From Chelonoidis abingdonii (Eukaryota; Chordata; Testudines; Testudinidae): a DNA stretch of 64,000 bases. This document shows, piece after piece, positions 33,936 through 45,740 of the stretch. Position 1 is the first letter of the stretch. Each line of letters starts with the position of its first letter. Where the stretch lies: the NCBI RefSeq assembly GCF_003597395.2, contig NC_133770.1, positions 11,531,046 through 11,595,045 on the forward strand, written 5' to 3'. The position numbers and the translations under genes are program-made. A model generated the notes under the pieces. The model made no database searches and was not told where the DNA came from. It saw only the letters and a program-made list of their open reading frames with translations.

Positions 33936-34456
33936 CGTTCCAGAATTGCAAAGCAGTGCGGTGAAACACAAGATTAGGTCACAGTTTTGCATAGCCCTTT
34001 TCAGGAATGGAGGGAAAATAAGCAAAGATTAATCTATAGTTCATGAATTCTCATTTCCAGCAGAGAGGCATATTATTCAAGTCCAGCATCAGATTTTGTT
34101 CAAGATTTCAGATCCTAAAATCAGTTTTTGCTATTCTGGGCAGGCACCCTTAATTTATAAAGGCTTTTTAACATGTAGAATGAATAGTTAATGAAAAGAT
34201 GGAAGAGAGAGATTTTAACAAATTCTAACTCCAATGCACTCAGGAGCAGTTCTCTTTCCACTCCCTCCAGAAACAAGTAATATCCATCATTAATAAATCC
34301 CTTTGGAGTCTTTAGATGGACATATGTCCTCCTGAGTATTTGTTTGTTAGTTGTCTGGAAAATAATACTGTCCTAAGGGCTTTCTGATATTTTCCTTTAG
34401 GTTTAGGGATTTTTTTGACATGCAGGAAACACACCTGAGGTCCAGGTGAAAAAGTG
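33936..34456. other. No recognisable feature
   Basis: No repeat or coding signal recognised. Confidence 0.4.
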
Positions 34457-34620
34457 GGGTGGCATAGCTCAGTGGTTTGAGTATTGGTTCCCCTAAACCC
34501 AGGGTTGTGAGTTTAATCCTTGAGGTAGGCCATTTAGGTAACTTGGGTGAAAATCTATCTGGGGCTTGCTTTGAGCAGGGGGTTAGACTAGATGACCTTG
34601 TGAGGTTCTCTGTAAGTCTT
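34457..34620 (+). repeat. tRNA-derived SINE
   Basis: A-box TAGCTCAGTGG and B-box-like GTTGTGAGTTTAATCC give an internal Pol III promoter. The body follows, then AGACTAGATGACCTTGTGAGG, the CR1-like tail. Diverged in the tail. Confidence 0.8.
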
Positions 34621-35654
34621 CTAAAGGCATTTTCTAACTCTTAGAAAGTTAGGGTTTATTGCAAAAAGTGACTCAGACACATAGCCAGATGAAAATAAAG
34701 ATACAAAGAGAAATGCTTTATAGAGCCTTTTAATCTAGAGGGATACTAACACATTTTACACAGTCTGGGCCCAACCATGATCTCACACTCTCAGTGCACA
34801 TCTGGACCAAGTCATTAGTGCTAAGCTGTGGTTAAATCAATGTGAGAAGAGAATTAGAACCTCCACCGCATTTAGCCCAGATCTACCACTGAAACATCCA
34901 GCCAGCTCCCTAGGTGATAGCAGTAGGAGCTGTACTGTAACAATGCACAACATTGGCTTCTAGATAATACTAAAGAAAGTCATGCCAGGATGGATTCAGC
35001 TAGATGGTAGCATTTTTGGGAAAGGTAAGGAAGAACACCATATCCAATTCCAGATGCAAGAGGAATTGAAGTATAACATGAGTTGGAATTTACAAGGAAA
35101 CTGGGGCCAATACATAAACTCCTGCAAAAAAAAAAAATTGTAATAGGATCTTTAATAATCTCAAGCTGTCAGGAGACTAGGCCCTCTGAATTGCATCTTA
35201 TCTAATATGCAGTGTTCTTTAATCCTATGATTGACCTTCAATCTAGACCTCAGGGAAGAATCAATCTGAGCCCTAATGTAAATTCACACCCCCTACAAAA
35301 AAACAGCTCTACCTCTATGAGATGACTCCACAACCTAGTCACCTGTGCCCTGATTCTCCACTGACTTGTGGAGACATTTAACACTTGTGCTGAGTCAGTG
35401 AAGATCGGATGCAAACCACTGTTCTGATGTAGCAGTACTTTGGGATGTCAGCAAGGACCCAAGAACAAAGGCAGTGGACAATAAGCCCTTTGGCTAAAAT
35501 TTTATACACTGAAGGGTTTCACATCAGGCACTTAAATCAACATTTACGCACCTCCCATTCCCAATTAAGCTGTACATTTTCGATACATATAAATATCAAG
35601 CCATTTATTTAGATTATTATTGCAGATTCAGATAGTTAACTGCAAGTATCTAAG
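34621..35654. other. No recognisable feature
   Basis: Includes a short A tract near 35130. Nothing else recognised. Confidence 0.4.
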
Positions 35655-35922
35655 AATGTGTCTACATTGCATCAGAGGTTAGGTGTACCCGGGCTAGCTT
35701 TAATCTGGCGAGCACAGCTAAAAATAGCAGTAAAGACATGGCAGCATGGACCATGGTCAATCACTTATCTACCTAGGGTTCCAAGTGGGCTTGTACTACT
35801 CACACCAGGGTCCATGCCAACACATCTTCACTGCTATTTTTAGCAGCACTAGCTAGATTAAAGCTAGCACTGGTAAGCATGCCTGAGCTGCAATCACACT
35901 TCTGACTGTTGTGTAGACATAC
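35655..35922. mobile_element. Foldback miniature element
   Basis: Ends ATGTGTCTACATTG and TTGTGTAGACATACG are inverted. GCTAGCTTTAATCT (35693-35706) and AGATTAAAGCTAGC (35855-35868) are a perfect 14-bp pair, with AGCTAAAAATAGCAG facing CTGCTATTTTTAGCAG inside it. No coding capacity. Confidence 0.7.
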
Positions 35923-36368
35923 GTTGGGAAAATTTAGCCTGAGGGCTCATTTACACCCGCAAATTGAACCCGTTTAATTAAAGATGGAGGCAAACTCATC
36001 TGTCAACACTTATTTGAGTTTAAACCTGGCTTGCTTTGGTGAAGTTTACATCAATTAGGAATGGCGCAAAGTCAACTGAAACAAACAACTCTTAAACCAA
36101 AATAAGAGGGTCTGCAGCCTTTTGCATGAGTTTAACTAAGCCAGTTTAAGTTACACCAGTGCAATTCATTGTCCTATGATAAGCCCTTACTCTGTAGAGG
36201 TTGAAAAGATTTACCCATCCACTGACACTACAACGTTGTAGCAGAGTGGAGCAGCAGGGCTGTCCAATAAAGCAAGATCCAGTTCAGTGGGTCTTAAACA
36301 AAAATGAAAAGAAAATTTCTTTTAAATTTAAAAGAAGCAAAGAGGAAACTACCCCAAGAAATGCCATA

Positions 36369-36480
36369 TAGGGTGACCAGCCAGCATGTGTGAAAAATCA
36401 GGACAGGGGGTGGGGGGTAATAGGAGCATATACAAGAAAAAGACCCCAAAATTGGGACTGTCTCTATAAAATCAGTTGTG
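36369..36480 (+). mobile_element. TA-flanked miniature element, 3' truncated copy
   Basis: Starts TAGGGTGACCAGCCAG and shares AAAAATCAGGACAGGGGGTGG with the complete copy at 36630. The right terminus is lost after AAAATCAGTTG. Confidence 0.65.
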
Positions 36481-36629
36481 TGGAAGGGACGAGGGCGGGG
36501 CTGGGGGGAGTATAGCTGCACCATGGGAGGAGCTGCCGGTGCGGGGTGGGGCTCCTGGAAGCAACAGCCTCACATTCTGTTCCTTTCGCAACTGTGGTTC
36601 CCAGGAGAGTCCTACAGTTTACTGAATAC

Positions 36630-36754
36630 TAGGGTGACCAGATAGAAAATGTGAAAAATCAGGACAGGGGGTGGGGGGATCATAGGCACCTACATAAGAA
36701 AAATCCCCAAATATCAGGACTGTCCCTGTAAAATCGGGACATCTGGTCACCCTA
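36630..36754 (+). mobile_element. Complete 125-bp miniature element with perfect 14-bp inverted repeats
   Basis: TAGGGTGACCAGAT (36630-36643) and ATCTGGTCACCCTA (36741-36754) are exact reverse complements, with TA at both edges as in Tc1/mariner insertions. Related copies are at 36369 and, reversed and diverged, at 55138. Confidence 0.85.
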
Positions 36755-37775
36755 GTGGATACCGATTTCTATCCGCAGATCCCTGCATCCGCGGATATAC
36801 ATTTTTATCTGCGCTGGTCTCTACAGATAAGCTTCTGAAAGCTGAGATCCTTATCTAATCTGGAAATCAGGCCAGAAGTGCCATAGAACTAGCCATTTTG
36901 ATGGTATTTCAGCACTCCTGTTTCAAGTCTAAGCCCTACATTAGAAGTGCACAAAAGTACCAGTGTTATTGATATAACATCGTAAACCCCTGGTGGCAAG
37001 GCAGATATATGAATGAGCAGAAAATGCATTGTACTTGATAAAAGAAATGAATTCAAGATTTATTGTGAATGAAACTGGAATAGAAATAAACAAAAGTGAA
37101 AAAGAGAACAAAAGATTTATTTAAAAATGTGAACTCAGGTACCATTAAGAAGATTGAATAGACAAGTCAAGTCTTGGTCTATAGGGGAGCAGTAGAGATA
37201 TGTCTTGAATTGCTATAATCATCAGTGTTTTCATATGTGACCAAGTAACCTCATGTTATTTCTATCTGCTTTTGTTGGAATCATATGCATTAATGCCATG
37301 GTATAAAAACTCACACATCTATCTCGTAAGAAGAGGGGAACATAAGACTTCAGTTTTCTCAAGAAAAATCTCTTTGCCACCAGAATAACTGCTGCCATCC
37401 ATTTCTTAGTGTTGATCAGAAATAGTACCTGTTCCAACCAGCATTTCTAGACATGAATACATCAAGTAGGAAATGGGAGAATATTTATGCTTAAGGATTC
37501 AAAAAAAGCAGAGACTAGCTGTTCCAGAAGAGATGCAATTTCTGACAGGCATAGAGAATGTGTGAGAGGTTGGCAGAGTGCTGTCAGCATATCCAACACT
37601 TGCAGTGCCTGACCAATCTATGCTTTGGGAAGTCTCATAGCATTTATTTCTCCATTTTAATGAGCACCTACCCACAGAAAACTGGGCACTTTTGCAAATT
37701 TAAAAATACCCAGTCCAAAATAATAGACTATGTGTACAAAGTATACTGGCTTCAGCTGTGCATTAAGACCCAGAC
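36755..37775. other. Mostly unassigned
   Basis: 36760-36835 repeats the core ATCCGC(A/G)GAT twice and may be an end of another miniature element. The rest shows nothing recognisable. Confidence 0.35.
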
Positions 37776-37783
37776 ATAAGATT

Positions 37784-38848
37784 ACTTCTGGGGGAATTCT
37801 GTGCCAAAAAATTAAAAATTCTGCGCCCAATATTTTCAAGCTCTGCTAAATTCTGCATATTTTATTTCTCAAAATAACACAATATAATGACACTGGTTTC
37901 AATTATTTTTGGTCATTTATTTCACAGTATCTATGAGCAAGTATGTCTGTAACAATACAGACAACAAAAAAGATTCAGGAAATGTTTTTTGACAAATAGA
38001 TTCATTGCTAGGCATATTAATACAGAAGTCTAGTAATAATTCATTTAAACTACAATACGAAACCATATTCCCCGCACCCTCCAAAAGCAATGGAAAGGCT
38101 TGTGGGAGTCAGGGGTAATGGAGAAGCTGAGGGACAGGGAAGTAATTGCTGGAAAGGAGTCTGGGTGTGAACTTGGAGGGCTCATGGGTCTGGGTGGGAA
38201 AAATATGAAATAGGTTTTTTGGGGGGTGGGGAGGGATTGTTAGGAAGCTTCCCCCATGATGACCCTGGCTGTCCCCTAGCCTCTCCAATCCAGTCAGGCA
38301 CATTTTCCCTTGTCCCCATGTGTCCCTGCACTCCCATCTGTCCTTTTACCCCCTGTCCACATGTGGCCCTCCACCCCCACTCAGACACCTCCTCCCTCCA
38401 TCCCCCTGTGTCACTGCACTCCCTCCCCCTCTCCCCATGTGTCTCTGTGCCCTCACTCAATCACCTCCTGTCCCCATGTGGCCCTGCACCCACTCTTCTG
38501 TCCCCATGTGGCCCTGCACTTCCATTTTTGGCCCTGCGCCTCCACTCCCACTCCCTGTCCCAGTCAATCCTCTCCCACTAGCCCTTACGAGCCCCTGCCT
38601 GACTCCACAACACCCCTTGTATCCTGACCTGGCCTGACAGGCACTGTGAAGAAAGAACTACAGGCTCTTTCTCTTCTCTAGCTGGCCAGAAGCTGCTGCT
38701 CTGTTCTATAGCCATAACACCCTCTCGTGGGCGAAAGGCAGAACTGCAGCAACTTTCCAGCAGAAGCATTTTTTGGTGCAAAAAAATTAAAATATGTGTA
38801 GCTCATTAATTATACACGCATGCAGTGACAGAGAATTCTCCCAGGAGT
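37784..38848. mobile_element. hAT-type non-autonomous element, 8-bp duplication
   Basis: The left end ACTTCTGGGGGAATTCTG and right end AGAATTCTCCCAGGAGT are imperfect inverted repeats. Sub-terminal CCAAAAAATTAAAA faces GTGCAAAAAAATTAAAA. Flanks ATAAGATT (37776-37783) and ACAAGATG (38849-38856) match at 6 of 8, consistent with an aged hAT duplication. No transposase was found. The interior contains a degenerate C-rich tandem repeat. Confidence 0.7.
38305..38545. repeat. Degenerate C-rich tandem repeat inside the hAT element
   Basis: The unit GTCCCCATGTGGCCCTGCAC recurs exactly near 38473 and 38501, with weaker copies (CCCCATGTGTCCCTGCACT, GTCCACATGTGGCCCTCCAC, CCCCATGTGTCTCTGTG) upstream. The overlapping plus-strand ORFs of 105-120 codons are caused by this composition. 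Confidence 0.7.
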
Positions 38849-39082
38849 ACAAGATGCACTTAAGTTTGTTTATAGTTTCAACCATATGAATAGTGCCACT
38901 GATGTCAACCGGGGTAGTATCCTGCATCCTTTTAAGAGGCTCTGGTGCAGAGCAGCAAGCACAGCCTCCTCCTGCAATCCTGCCAGTTTCCACTGCCATG
39001 GTGCAAATCTGCAACATCCCAGTGCAAGGATTTGCATTTAGGCCCAATCTCATGCTTAATTTTAAGACCACGAGTGCATGCT

Positions 39083-39205
39083 TTGAGGCCCAGAGAGAGT
39101 AACTGACTTGCCCAAGGACAGGCAGAAAGTCTGCCGTGGAGCAGGGAATTAAACCTGTGTCTCTTAAGTCCAAGATGAGAGCCTTACCCACAGGCCCATC
39201 CTCCT
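39083..39205 (-). repeat. MIR-type SINE core fragment
   Basis: GTAACTGACTTGCCCAAGG, then AGCAGGGAATTAAACCTGTG and AGAGCCTTACCCAC, matching the antisense of the MIR core and tRNA-like part. Confidence 0.6.
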
Positions 39206-40872
39206 ATCGCACAACAATCCACCAATTTGCCCTTCCTTGCTCTCTCAGCTAACATTTCAGCCCAGCAATAGGAATCTCCTTCAGGTACCTGTTTAGGATA
39301 CCATTATTTAAACCATCATAATGTGCTACCCTTCCAGAATCCTCAGAAGCAGCTCTGGAATTCCCATCCCAACACATGTGGGAAGTTGTATTACTATTCA
39401 TGGTGCCCTTGTTCTTTCTTACTCTGCAGTGATGGTAATGAAAACTCTTGGGAAAACATTTAAGTGCTTGCTAATTGGCTGATTAATTGGACATTCACAC
39501 TCCACATTACAAAAGAAGTTAGAGGTAGGCAGAAATTAGCCACTTGCTATCATGAACTATATGGAAATTGCGTTCTCCTTTTGCAACGTGATTTGGTGTC
39601 TTGCATGGGTTATTGATATTCTTTTGTAAAACAGTCCTGATTTTGTTGTTTTCCACACTGTACAGGCTAGTGGATAACTAAGAGGTAAGAAACTTTGTTT
39701 TTAATTATTTCTGTTCCCTCTCCTATATGGCATGTGTTTTTCATGATCAGACTTATGTCCACCAGGCTACCAGAATGCACATATTTCATAGACATTTTAG
39801 GATGACTCTACTATAATCCTATCACAGAATCTAGCATTCTGGCAGCAGAATGCTAGACTATAAGGTTTGCTGTACTGGAGAGACCATTGGTTTGTCTTGC
39901 CTGGCAATGTCCACTACCTGATGCTTTAGAAGATTTTGCTAATCAGTGATGGAGTTATTTTGGTTAAATCACCCCCTTCCAAATTAAAGTAGGGATGGAT
40001 TTGACCCATTATTCTCCTAGCCCACTGAGTTTCAGTTCTAGTTTCTCATATACTAGACCCTCTATACACTATGATATCTCTGCTAGTCTTAGCTCCCCAA
40101 GATAAAAACTACCTCTGGAGGAAGTTTCCACTTTTAGAAATTCTCTTTAATACCACCATGTTACATCGGATGAAAGATGGAGCTCCGAAAGCACATAGTA
40201 AGAAAGTCCAACCCCTGGCTGAGTATTAGAATGGGACTAGCATTTGCTAAAGTCAGCTTTTGACAACTGCTTTTAAATTGTTCTGAGTTCGGCCTTTTCA
40301 ACAATAAGTGAATACACACAACAGCTGAAATCTCCCAACAGATCTTCAGTTCAGTGCTGTGCGAAAGGGGACATATTTTCTATCATACACAGCACAGCTA
40401 TTGACATTTTCAGTCGAGGCAGGTAATTGTCCCTGTGTTCACAGAGGTCCTAAATTCTCAGGTTGTGTCTATTCTTTCAATTCGGTTTAGCATCTGGGGT
40501 CTGTCTCAGCTGAAGTTGGATGCCGTGAGGACCCTCCATTTTCTGCTCTTTAGGAGGTTGCTATTTGCACTGTAAAATCATTTTTCTATTCATAACCACT
40601 TCTGAATCTTTGCATCACTTTGTCAAGAGTTTAAGTCCAATTTTCCTTTAAAATTGAATGTATAACAGCTTATCAGCTACCCGCATTCAAAACCCTTGAA
40701 CGGCTCACTTTTCAAGACTTATTGCAAGATTGTTTTTATGTACGTGCATGGCATTTTTTATTTCTGATTTTGTTCTCTAACTTCATTCTTCATTTATATA
40801 AGAATTCTGAATATTCTCTAATACAGTAAACTAGCCATTGCTCAACTCCAAATATAGGGGAAAGAGTAAGAC
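39206..40872. other. No recognisable feature
   Basis: About 1.7 kb without a repeat I can name; possibly old unique sequence. Confidence 0.45.
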
Positions 40873-40966
40873 ACTGAGGGCCAGATCCTTAGCTGGTGTA
40901 AATCATCTTAGCTCCATTTACTTTGGGACTATGTTGTTTTATCCCAGATAAAGACCTGGCCCAGTT
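40873..40966. repeat. Short foldback repeat (GGGCCAGAT family)
   Basis: GGGCCAGATCCTTAGCTGG at the left faces ...AAGACCTGGCCCA at the right. Related stretches occur at 51805-51900, 52985-53115 and 62795-62900. Diverged copies of a small non-coding element. Confidence 0.4.
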
Positions 40967-41226
40967 CATTTGGGTCTAGAGCTGGTTGCAATTCCAATTC
41001 ACTCAGTCTGTACCCTGCCCCCATTTTTTTTTAACATTGGATTTTTTTTAATAAATTCTGTATATAAAATGTAAATTGAAAACTTTCTCCAAATGCTTTG
41101 TCTGTCACTAATCAAAATAAGAATCTTTCCATTTAAAAAAAATTTCAAATAATTAAACAATCTCCTTAAACTGACCTCCAAAAATAATTTTTTAAAATGT
41201 CTTATTTGGAAAGCAGAACGATAAGC

Positions 41227-41249
41227 AAATAAATAAATAAATAAATAAG
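41227..41249. repeat. (AAAT)n microsatellite
   Basis: Five to six AAAT units. Confidence 0.9.
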
Positions 41250-41582
41250 TCACCAAAACCAAAATGAAATTTATTTTGAAATTTAAAGGTTTGTCTTTAA
41301 ATATTTATTTTATGTTTTAGATCAGCTGCACTTGGATCCACTCTTTTCATGTCCCAATCTATTCTATAGCACAAAAGTCTATGCTTTTGGTATTCTGATA
41401 CCACTGAGAAGCAGAGGATACTAGACATTTCACAGAGCCTGTTCTGGTAAGATTTTTAACCTTGTTAACATGAAGTACAGAGATTTTGGTTAGCAACTAA
41501 GGTATGTATATACATATATATTTGTTTTGTGATAGTATCAAAAAGACCCAGTTCATAGCCCCATTATGCTAAGCATAGTACA

Positions 41583-41748
41583 CTCAGGGGTTTGAGACTA
41601 GCCTACTAAACTCTAGGTTGTGAGTTCAATCCTTGAGAGGGCCATTTAGAGATCTAGGGCAAAAATCTGTCTGGGGATTGGCCCTGCTTTGAGCAAGGGG
41701 TTGGATTGGCTGAGGTCCCTTCTAACCCTGATATTCTATGGCATGTAG
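41583..41748 (+). repeat. tRNA-derived SINE
   Basis: CAGGGGTTTGAG, AGGTTGTGAGTTCAATCCTT (B-box region), GGGCCATTTAGAGATC, GGGGATTGGCCCTGCTTTG, and the CR1-like tail GAGGTCCCTTCTAACC ending TATTCTATG. The head is degraded but the body is the best preserved in the window. Confidence 0.85.
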
Positions 41749-42129
41749 AGATAGACTCAGAGTAAAACTTTTTAAAAATACCCAAGGTCCAGATCTGCAA
41801 AAGGACTTAGGCCTTATCTACACTACAGAGTTAAGTCAACTTACATGAATGATCATGTCACTTTAATTACATAGATTGTGCACATCTACATGATTCTCTT
41901 GTGTCAGTGGAGTACATCCACAGTCGTTGCTCTTGCATTGACAGAAAGAGCATTGCATTGTGGGTAGCTATCCCACTGTACAACTTGCCACTGTCTGCCG
42001 CTGGGAGCTCTGGGGGCGGATCGCAGTGCATCATGGGGGCATGCTCACCATCCTATGATGCAGTCCCATCATTCCATAGACTTCTGACTTCGTTTTGTGC
42101 TGTTTTTCAACAACCCTTGTAAACTGTAT

Positions 42130-43560
42130 ACCCACAATCTCTTCCTGAAAGCATGGATCCTCAACTGCTGAACAGTCTGGTGATGAGCATAATGAACACA
42201 ACATGGCTGGGCTTGCATATTTCATGAGCTGCAAAACAGAGAATGAATCAATGGTGTCTGTCCTACTCTGTGCCATGGAAACAATTCAAGACTGCCGCTG
42301 GCATTTGTGGAATAGCTGCACACACTAGGTTGTTGGTACTGGGAAACAGCCACTGAGTGGTGGGATTGCATTGTGATGCATGTATGGGATGACAAGCAGT
42401 GGCTGCAGAATTTTTGGATGTGCAAATCCACCTTCCTGAATTGTGTGCACAGCTCGCCCCAACACTGCAGTGCCAGGACACCAGAATGAAAGTTGCCTTC
42501 ATCGTTGAAAATCGAGTGGAAATTGCACTTTGGAAGTTGGCAACTCCAGACTGTTATCAGTCAGTTACAAATCAGTTTGGTGGAAAGACCACCCGTGGGA
42601 TTGCCGGGATGCAGGGCCGGCTCCAAGCACTAGCATTCCGAGCAGGTGCTTGGGGTGTCAATCTGCAAGAGGCAGCAGTCCGTTTGTTTTTGCCCCAAGC
42701 AGCGAGCTGAATTGCCACCGCGGACGGCAGGGGAAGTCCATGTGCCATTAGGGCGGCACGCGCGTTCCCACAGCGGCGGCAGTTCGGTGGCAGCTTCTAT
42801 GTTCAGCTGTCCACAGCGGCACAGCTTCTGTCTTCTGGCTGAAGACAGAAGCTGCCACTGAATTGCCACCATCTCAGAAACGCGCGCGCTGCCCTAACGG
42901 TACATGGACTGTCCCCGCCATCAGTGGCGGCAATTCGGAGTGCTGCTTGGGGCGGCAAAAACAGTAGAGCCAGCCCTGCTGGGACACAAGTGCGCAGGGC
43001 CATTAATTGCCTCCTGCAATGAAGGACTGTGACTCTTGGTAATGTGTAGGAAATAATTGATGGCTTTTTGAGGCAATGGGATTGCCTAACTGTGGTGGGG
43101 CGATAAACAGAATGCATGTCCCAGTTTTGGCCCCAGACCATCTTGCGATGGAGTACATCAACTGAAAGGGCTACTTCTCCATGGTCTTGCAGGCACTAGT
43201 GATTCATTGGAGCCATTTCATTGACATCAATGAGGGATGGTCAGGGAAGGTGCATGATGCACACATCTTTTGGAACACTGGACAGTACAGAAAGCTGCAC
43301 GCTGGGACTTTCTTTCTAGACCAGAAGATTCTAATGGAGGATGTTGAAATGCCTTCCCCTTGCTCTTGTGACTCATGAAGCCTTACATCAAGAACCTAGA
43401 CAGCAGCAAGGAACATTTCATCAACAGGGTCAGCAGGTGTTGGAATGATCGTTGAATGTGCCTTTGGACAATTAAAATGTTGCTGGCACTGACTTTTTTA
43501 GCCAGTTAAACCTCAAGGAGGAAAATATTCCCATGGTCATTGCATCCTGCTGTACTCTGC
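42130..43560 (+). pseudogene. Harbinger transposase pseudogene (HARBI1-like)
   Basis: The enzyme cuts and joins Harbinger DNA. N-terminal traces appear from 42150, then a good stretch at 42410-42600 (AAEFLDVQIHLPELCAQLAP, IALWKLATPDCYQSV). After the nested insertion, the catalytic domain reads NCGGAINRMHVPVLAPDHLA (43088 on) and YFSMVLQALVIHW, DINEGWSGKVHDAHIFWN (43215-43275), and VECAFGQLK (about 43450). The family's first catalytic Asp (GAID) is Asn here (43106-43108); the HDA Asp and the VE..FG Glu (43454-43456) are kept. Stops and frame shifts occur before and after, including one near 43376. It cannot be functional. Confidence 0.8.
42612..42978. mobile_element. hAT-type miniature element nested in the Harbinger transposase
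   Basis: Starts CAGGGCCGGCTCCA and ends AGTAGAGCCAGCCCTG (inverted). Flanks CCGGGATG (42604-42611) and CTGGGACA (42979-42986) agree at 5 of 8, all differences being transitions. The interior holds palindromic GGCGGCA/TGCCACC blocks and GAAGACAGAAGCTG/CAGCTTCTGTCTTC. Removing it rejoins the transposase coding sequence. The same family is at 49740. Confidence 0.8.
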
Positions 43561-44040
43561 ATAATATTTGCAAAGCAAAGGTGGGAAAGTTTCCCTGGGG
43601 TGGAGCCCTGAGATTGATTGGCTGGCTGCTGATTTTGAGCATCCATATTCCAGGGCAATTAGAGGGGCACAGGGGGTGGCTATTCGAATCAGGGAGACTT
43701 TGAAGGAAAATGTTGACAATGATTCCCAGTAATGTGTCTAAGCATTCAGCCAGGCAATGTTTATTTGCTACCCTGAATGACTCCTGTAATGCTTGCTTCC
43801 TGAGCTTTAATTGTAGTGAAAAAAAAATGTTCCTGCCTATAGCCACTTTGTTTGAATGTTAGCACCAACTAACGTGTGTATGGCAAAAATAAAGAATTAA
43901 TTTGTATCACAAAATAAAGTTTAATAACAGGACAAACCACATTTTCTTCATTAAACAAGGAACATGAAAATGAAGAACAGTGTCTCCATTACTACTCTCA
44001 CAGCTGTGTGTAACTCCACCTTTCACTGAGAAATCAGTCC

Positions 44041-45360
44041 CTAGGGAAGGCGTGCACAGGGTACTGGGGAGGATTGGGAACATGCAAGGAATGTAGTGGG
44101 GGAGTTTAGGGAGGGCATGGAACAGAGTTCTGTATTGGCTGCCGGAAGTCTTGGGCATGGATGTGGTGACTGCAGCATGATGAGAGACTTGAGCATCTTT
44201 GTCTGGTCCTCCAGAAGCTTAATCATCTGCAACTGGTCATCTTTCCTTTTCAGGCTATCCAGCCTGAGTTTTTCATTAAATTGTCTACCTCCCCGCTCTT
44301 GTTTCACGATATGCTGTATCTGTTGACTGCAGCACTTCACAAAACATATCCTCCTTATTTCTCCAGGTATGTCGTCTTATCAGAGGGGCGTGTGGAAGAG
44401 TGATTCCACAAGGGCACATCAGCAGATGCCAAATAAACAATGAACAGAGGCAGTATTGTGAGTATGCTCACAGCTGTGAATCACATTTACATACACCTCT
44501 TTCTCACTGTCTCTTGGGTAGCACATAGGTTGGCACGAGTCCCAAATATGGTAAATTTGGTGGGAAGAGGCAAGGAGAAGGGGGAATTAGCAAGAAGTGA
44601 TAAAGGCTCTGGATGGTTTGTGAACAGGGTTGCTACAAGCACCCAGGGAGACTATTCTGGATACTGTTACCCTTTTCCACAGGCCAGGGTAATCAAAGCT
44701 GATATCCCACTCCTAAGGTAACTCAGGATGCAAGGGTGCATCTCCTGCATCTCTGTGGCTTCAGACCAGCTCCGTATGCTGCTCACTTGTGTGCCTTTCT
44801 GAGCCCTGCAGAAATAATTGCCAGGTGATGCAGCAAACTTTTCTACAACAGGGTGAGAAACAAGGCAGATGACTACAGAGTACCTATAGGAAAGTTTCCT
44901 AGAGATCACTGTGGAGGATTTCCAGGACATTCCTGTGTACATTAATGAACTTTTTCCGACAGGCCCCCCCATTGTGTAGATGCACAGGCTCTGTTGTTAA
45001 TTTCTGTCACTTATCCCTCCTCTATCATATAACCAAGTAAATGAGACCTCAATCTCCGCATGCCATGCAGAATCAAAACAAAATGAGCACTACTTAGCGG
45101 AGCTCCCCACTCCTGTATCATGGGCACCAGACCTGGAGTGCTGGGACTGGCTAGACCCCTCTGGAGTCAAAACCAGGTCCTGACTCACCACACCACTGGA
45201 CGACCCTGCCATGTGCTCCATATTATCCTTCAGTTCCACTTCCTCATCCACCACTTTGTCCTAGGGATTGAGTCTCCTGGCCGCTGCCTCTAGTCCCCGC
45301 AAAGTATCCACGGGGCTCTTAGTGGTTAGTTTGCACTCCGCTGCCCTGAAGGTACATAGG
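44041..45360 (-). pseudogene. Harbinger Myb-like protein, middle and C-terminal part
   Basis: The accessory Myb/SANT protein of Harbinger elements binds the termini and helps the transposase. On the minus strand an acidic middle part reads KSPVDTLRGLEAAAR and VVDEEVELKDNMEHMAGSSS (45320-45190), followed much later by a coiled-coil C-terminus at 44340-44180 with FNEKLRLDSLKRKDDQLQMI and LLEDQTKML. Stops occur between. The expected N-terminal Myb domain is not upstream on this strand; it lies inverted at 45455-45740. The minus-strand sequence TACCTTCAG just before the middle part could be a splice acceptor. Confidence 0.6.
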
Positions 45361-45454
45361 TATGTGCCCCTCCCCCCTCCTTTAAGTCCGGGGAGTTTTT
45401 AAAATCCCTCTTCCTCTTTGCTCAGCGTGGACAGTTCATACAGCATCTTCCCAG

Positions 45455-45740
45455 CTGACCATGCCGGCTTTCTGCATCAGATGTGCTCCCACATGGAGTA
45501 CACTGGAGCTGTTGGTTCTGCTGGGTCTATGGGGAGGGAGGCTGTGCAGTTGCAGCTTCACTTCACCCACTTTGATACCTACGGACTGATTGCTCGTGGC
45601 ATGCAGCAGAAGAGGCATGAAGTGGACATGCAGCAGTGCCAAGCTAAAATCAAGGAGCTGAGGCACGCATAACAGAAGGCAAGGGAAGCCAACTATCACT
45701 CTGGTGCAACACCAAAGACCAAAGCAGTCAAGATGGGCAC
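45455..45740 (+). pseudogene. Harbinger Myb-like N-terminal domain, inverted
   Basis: The plus strand from 45461 reads MPAFCIRCAPTWSTLELL, a frame shift follows near GLWG, and then FDTYGLIARGMQQKRHEVDM, QQCQAKIKELRHA and (after a stop at 45670) QKAREANYHSGATPKT. The tryptophan-spaced CAPTWS...LLGLWG and the QCQAKIKELR helix are those of a Myb/SANT-like domain. Orientation is opposite to the rest of the same gene at 44041-45360, and the right terminus of the element follows within 240 bases. Confidence 0.65.

Noticed and set aside
34457..34530. SINE heads as genuine tRNA genes
   Set aside because: A and B boxes are recognisable, but the cloverleaf cannot be completed and the sequence continues into a SINE body and tail.
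38219..38637. Overlapping plus-strand ORFs of 105-120 codons
   Set aside because: Three overlapping frames open at once over a C-rich tandem repeat indicate composition, not coding.
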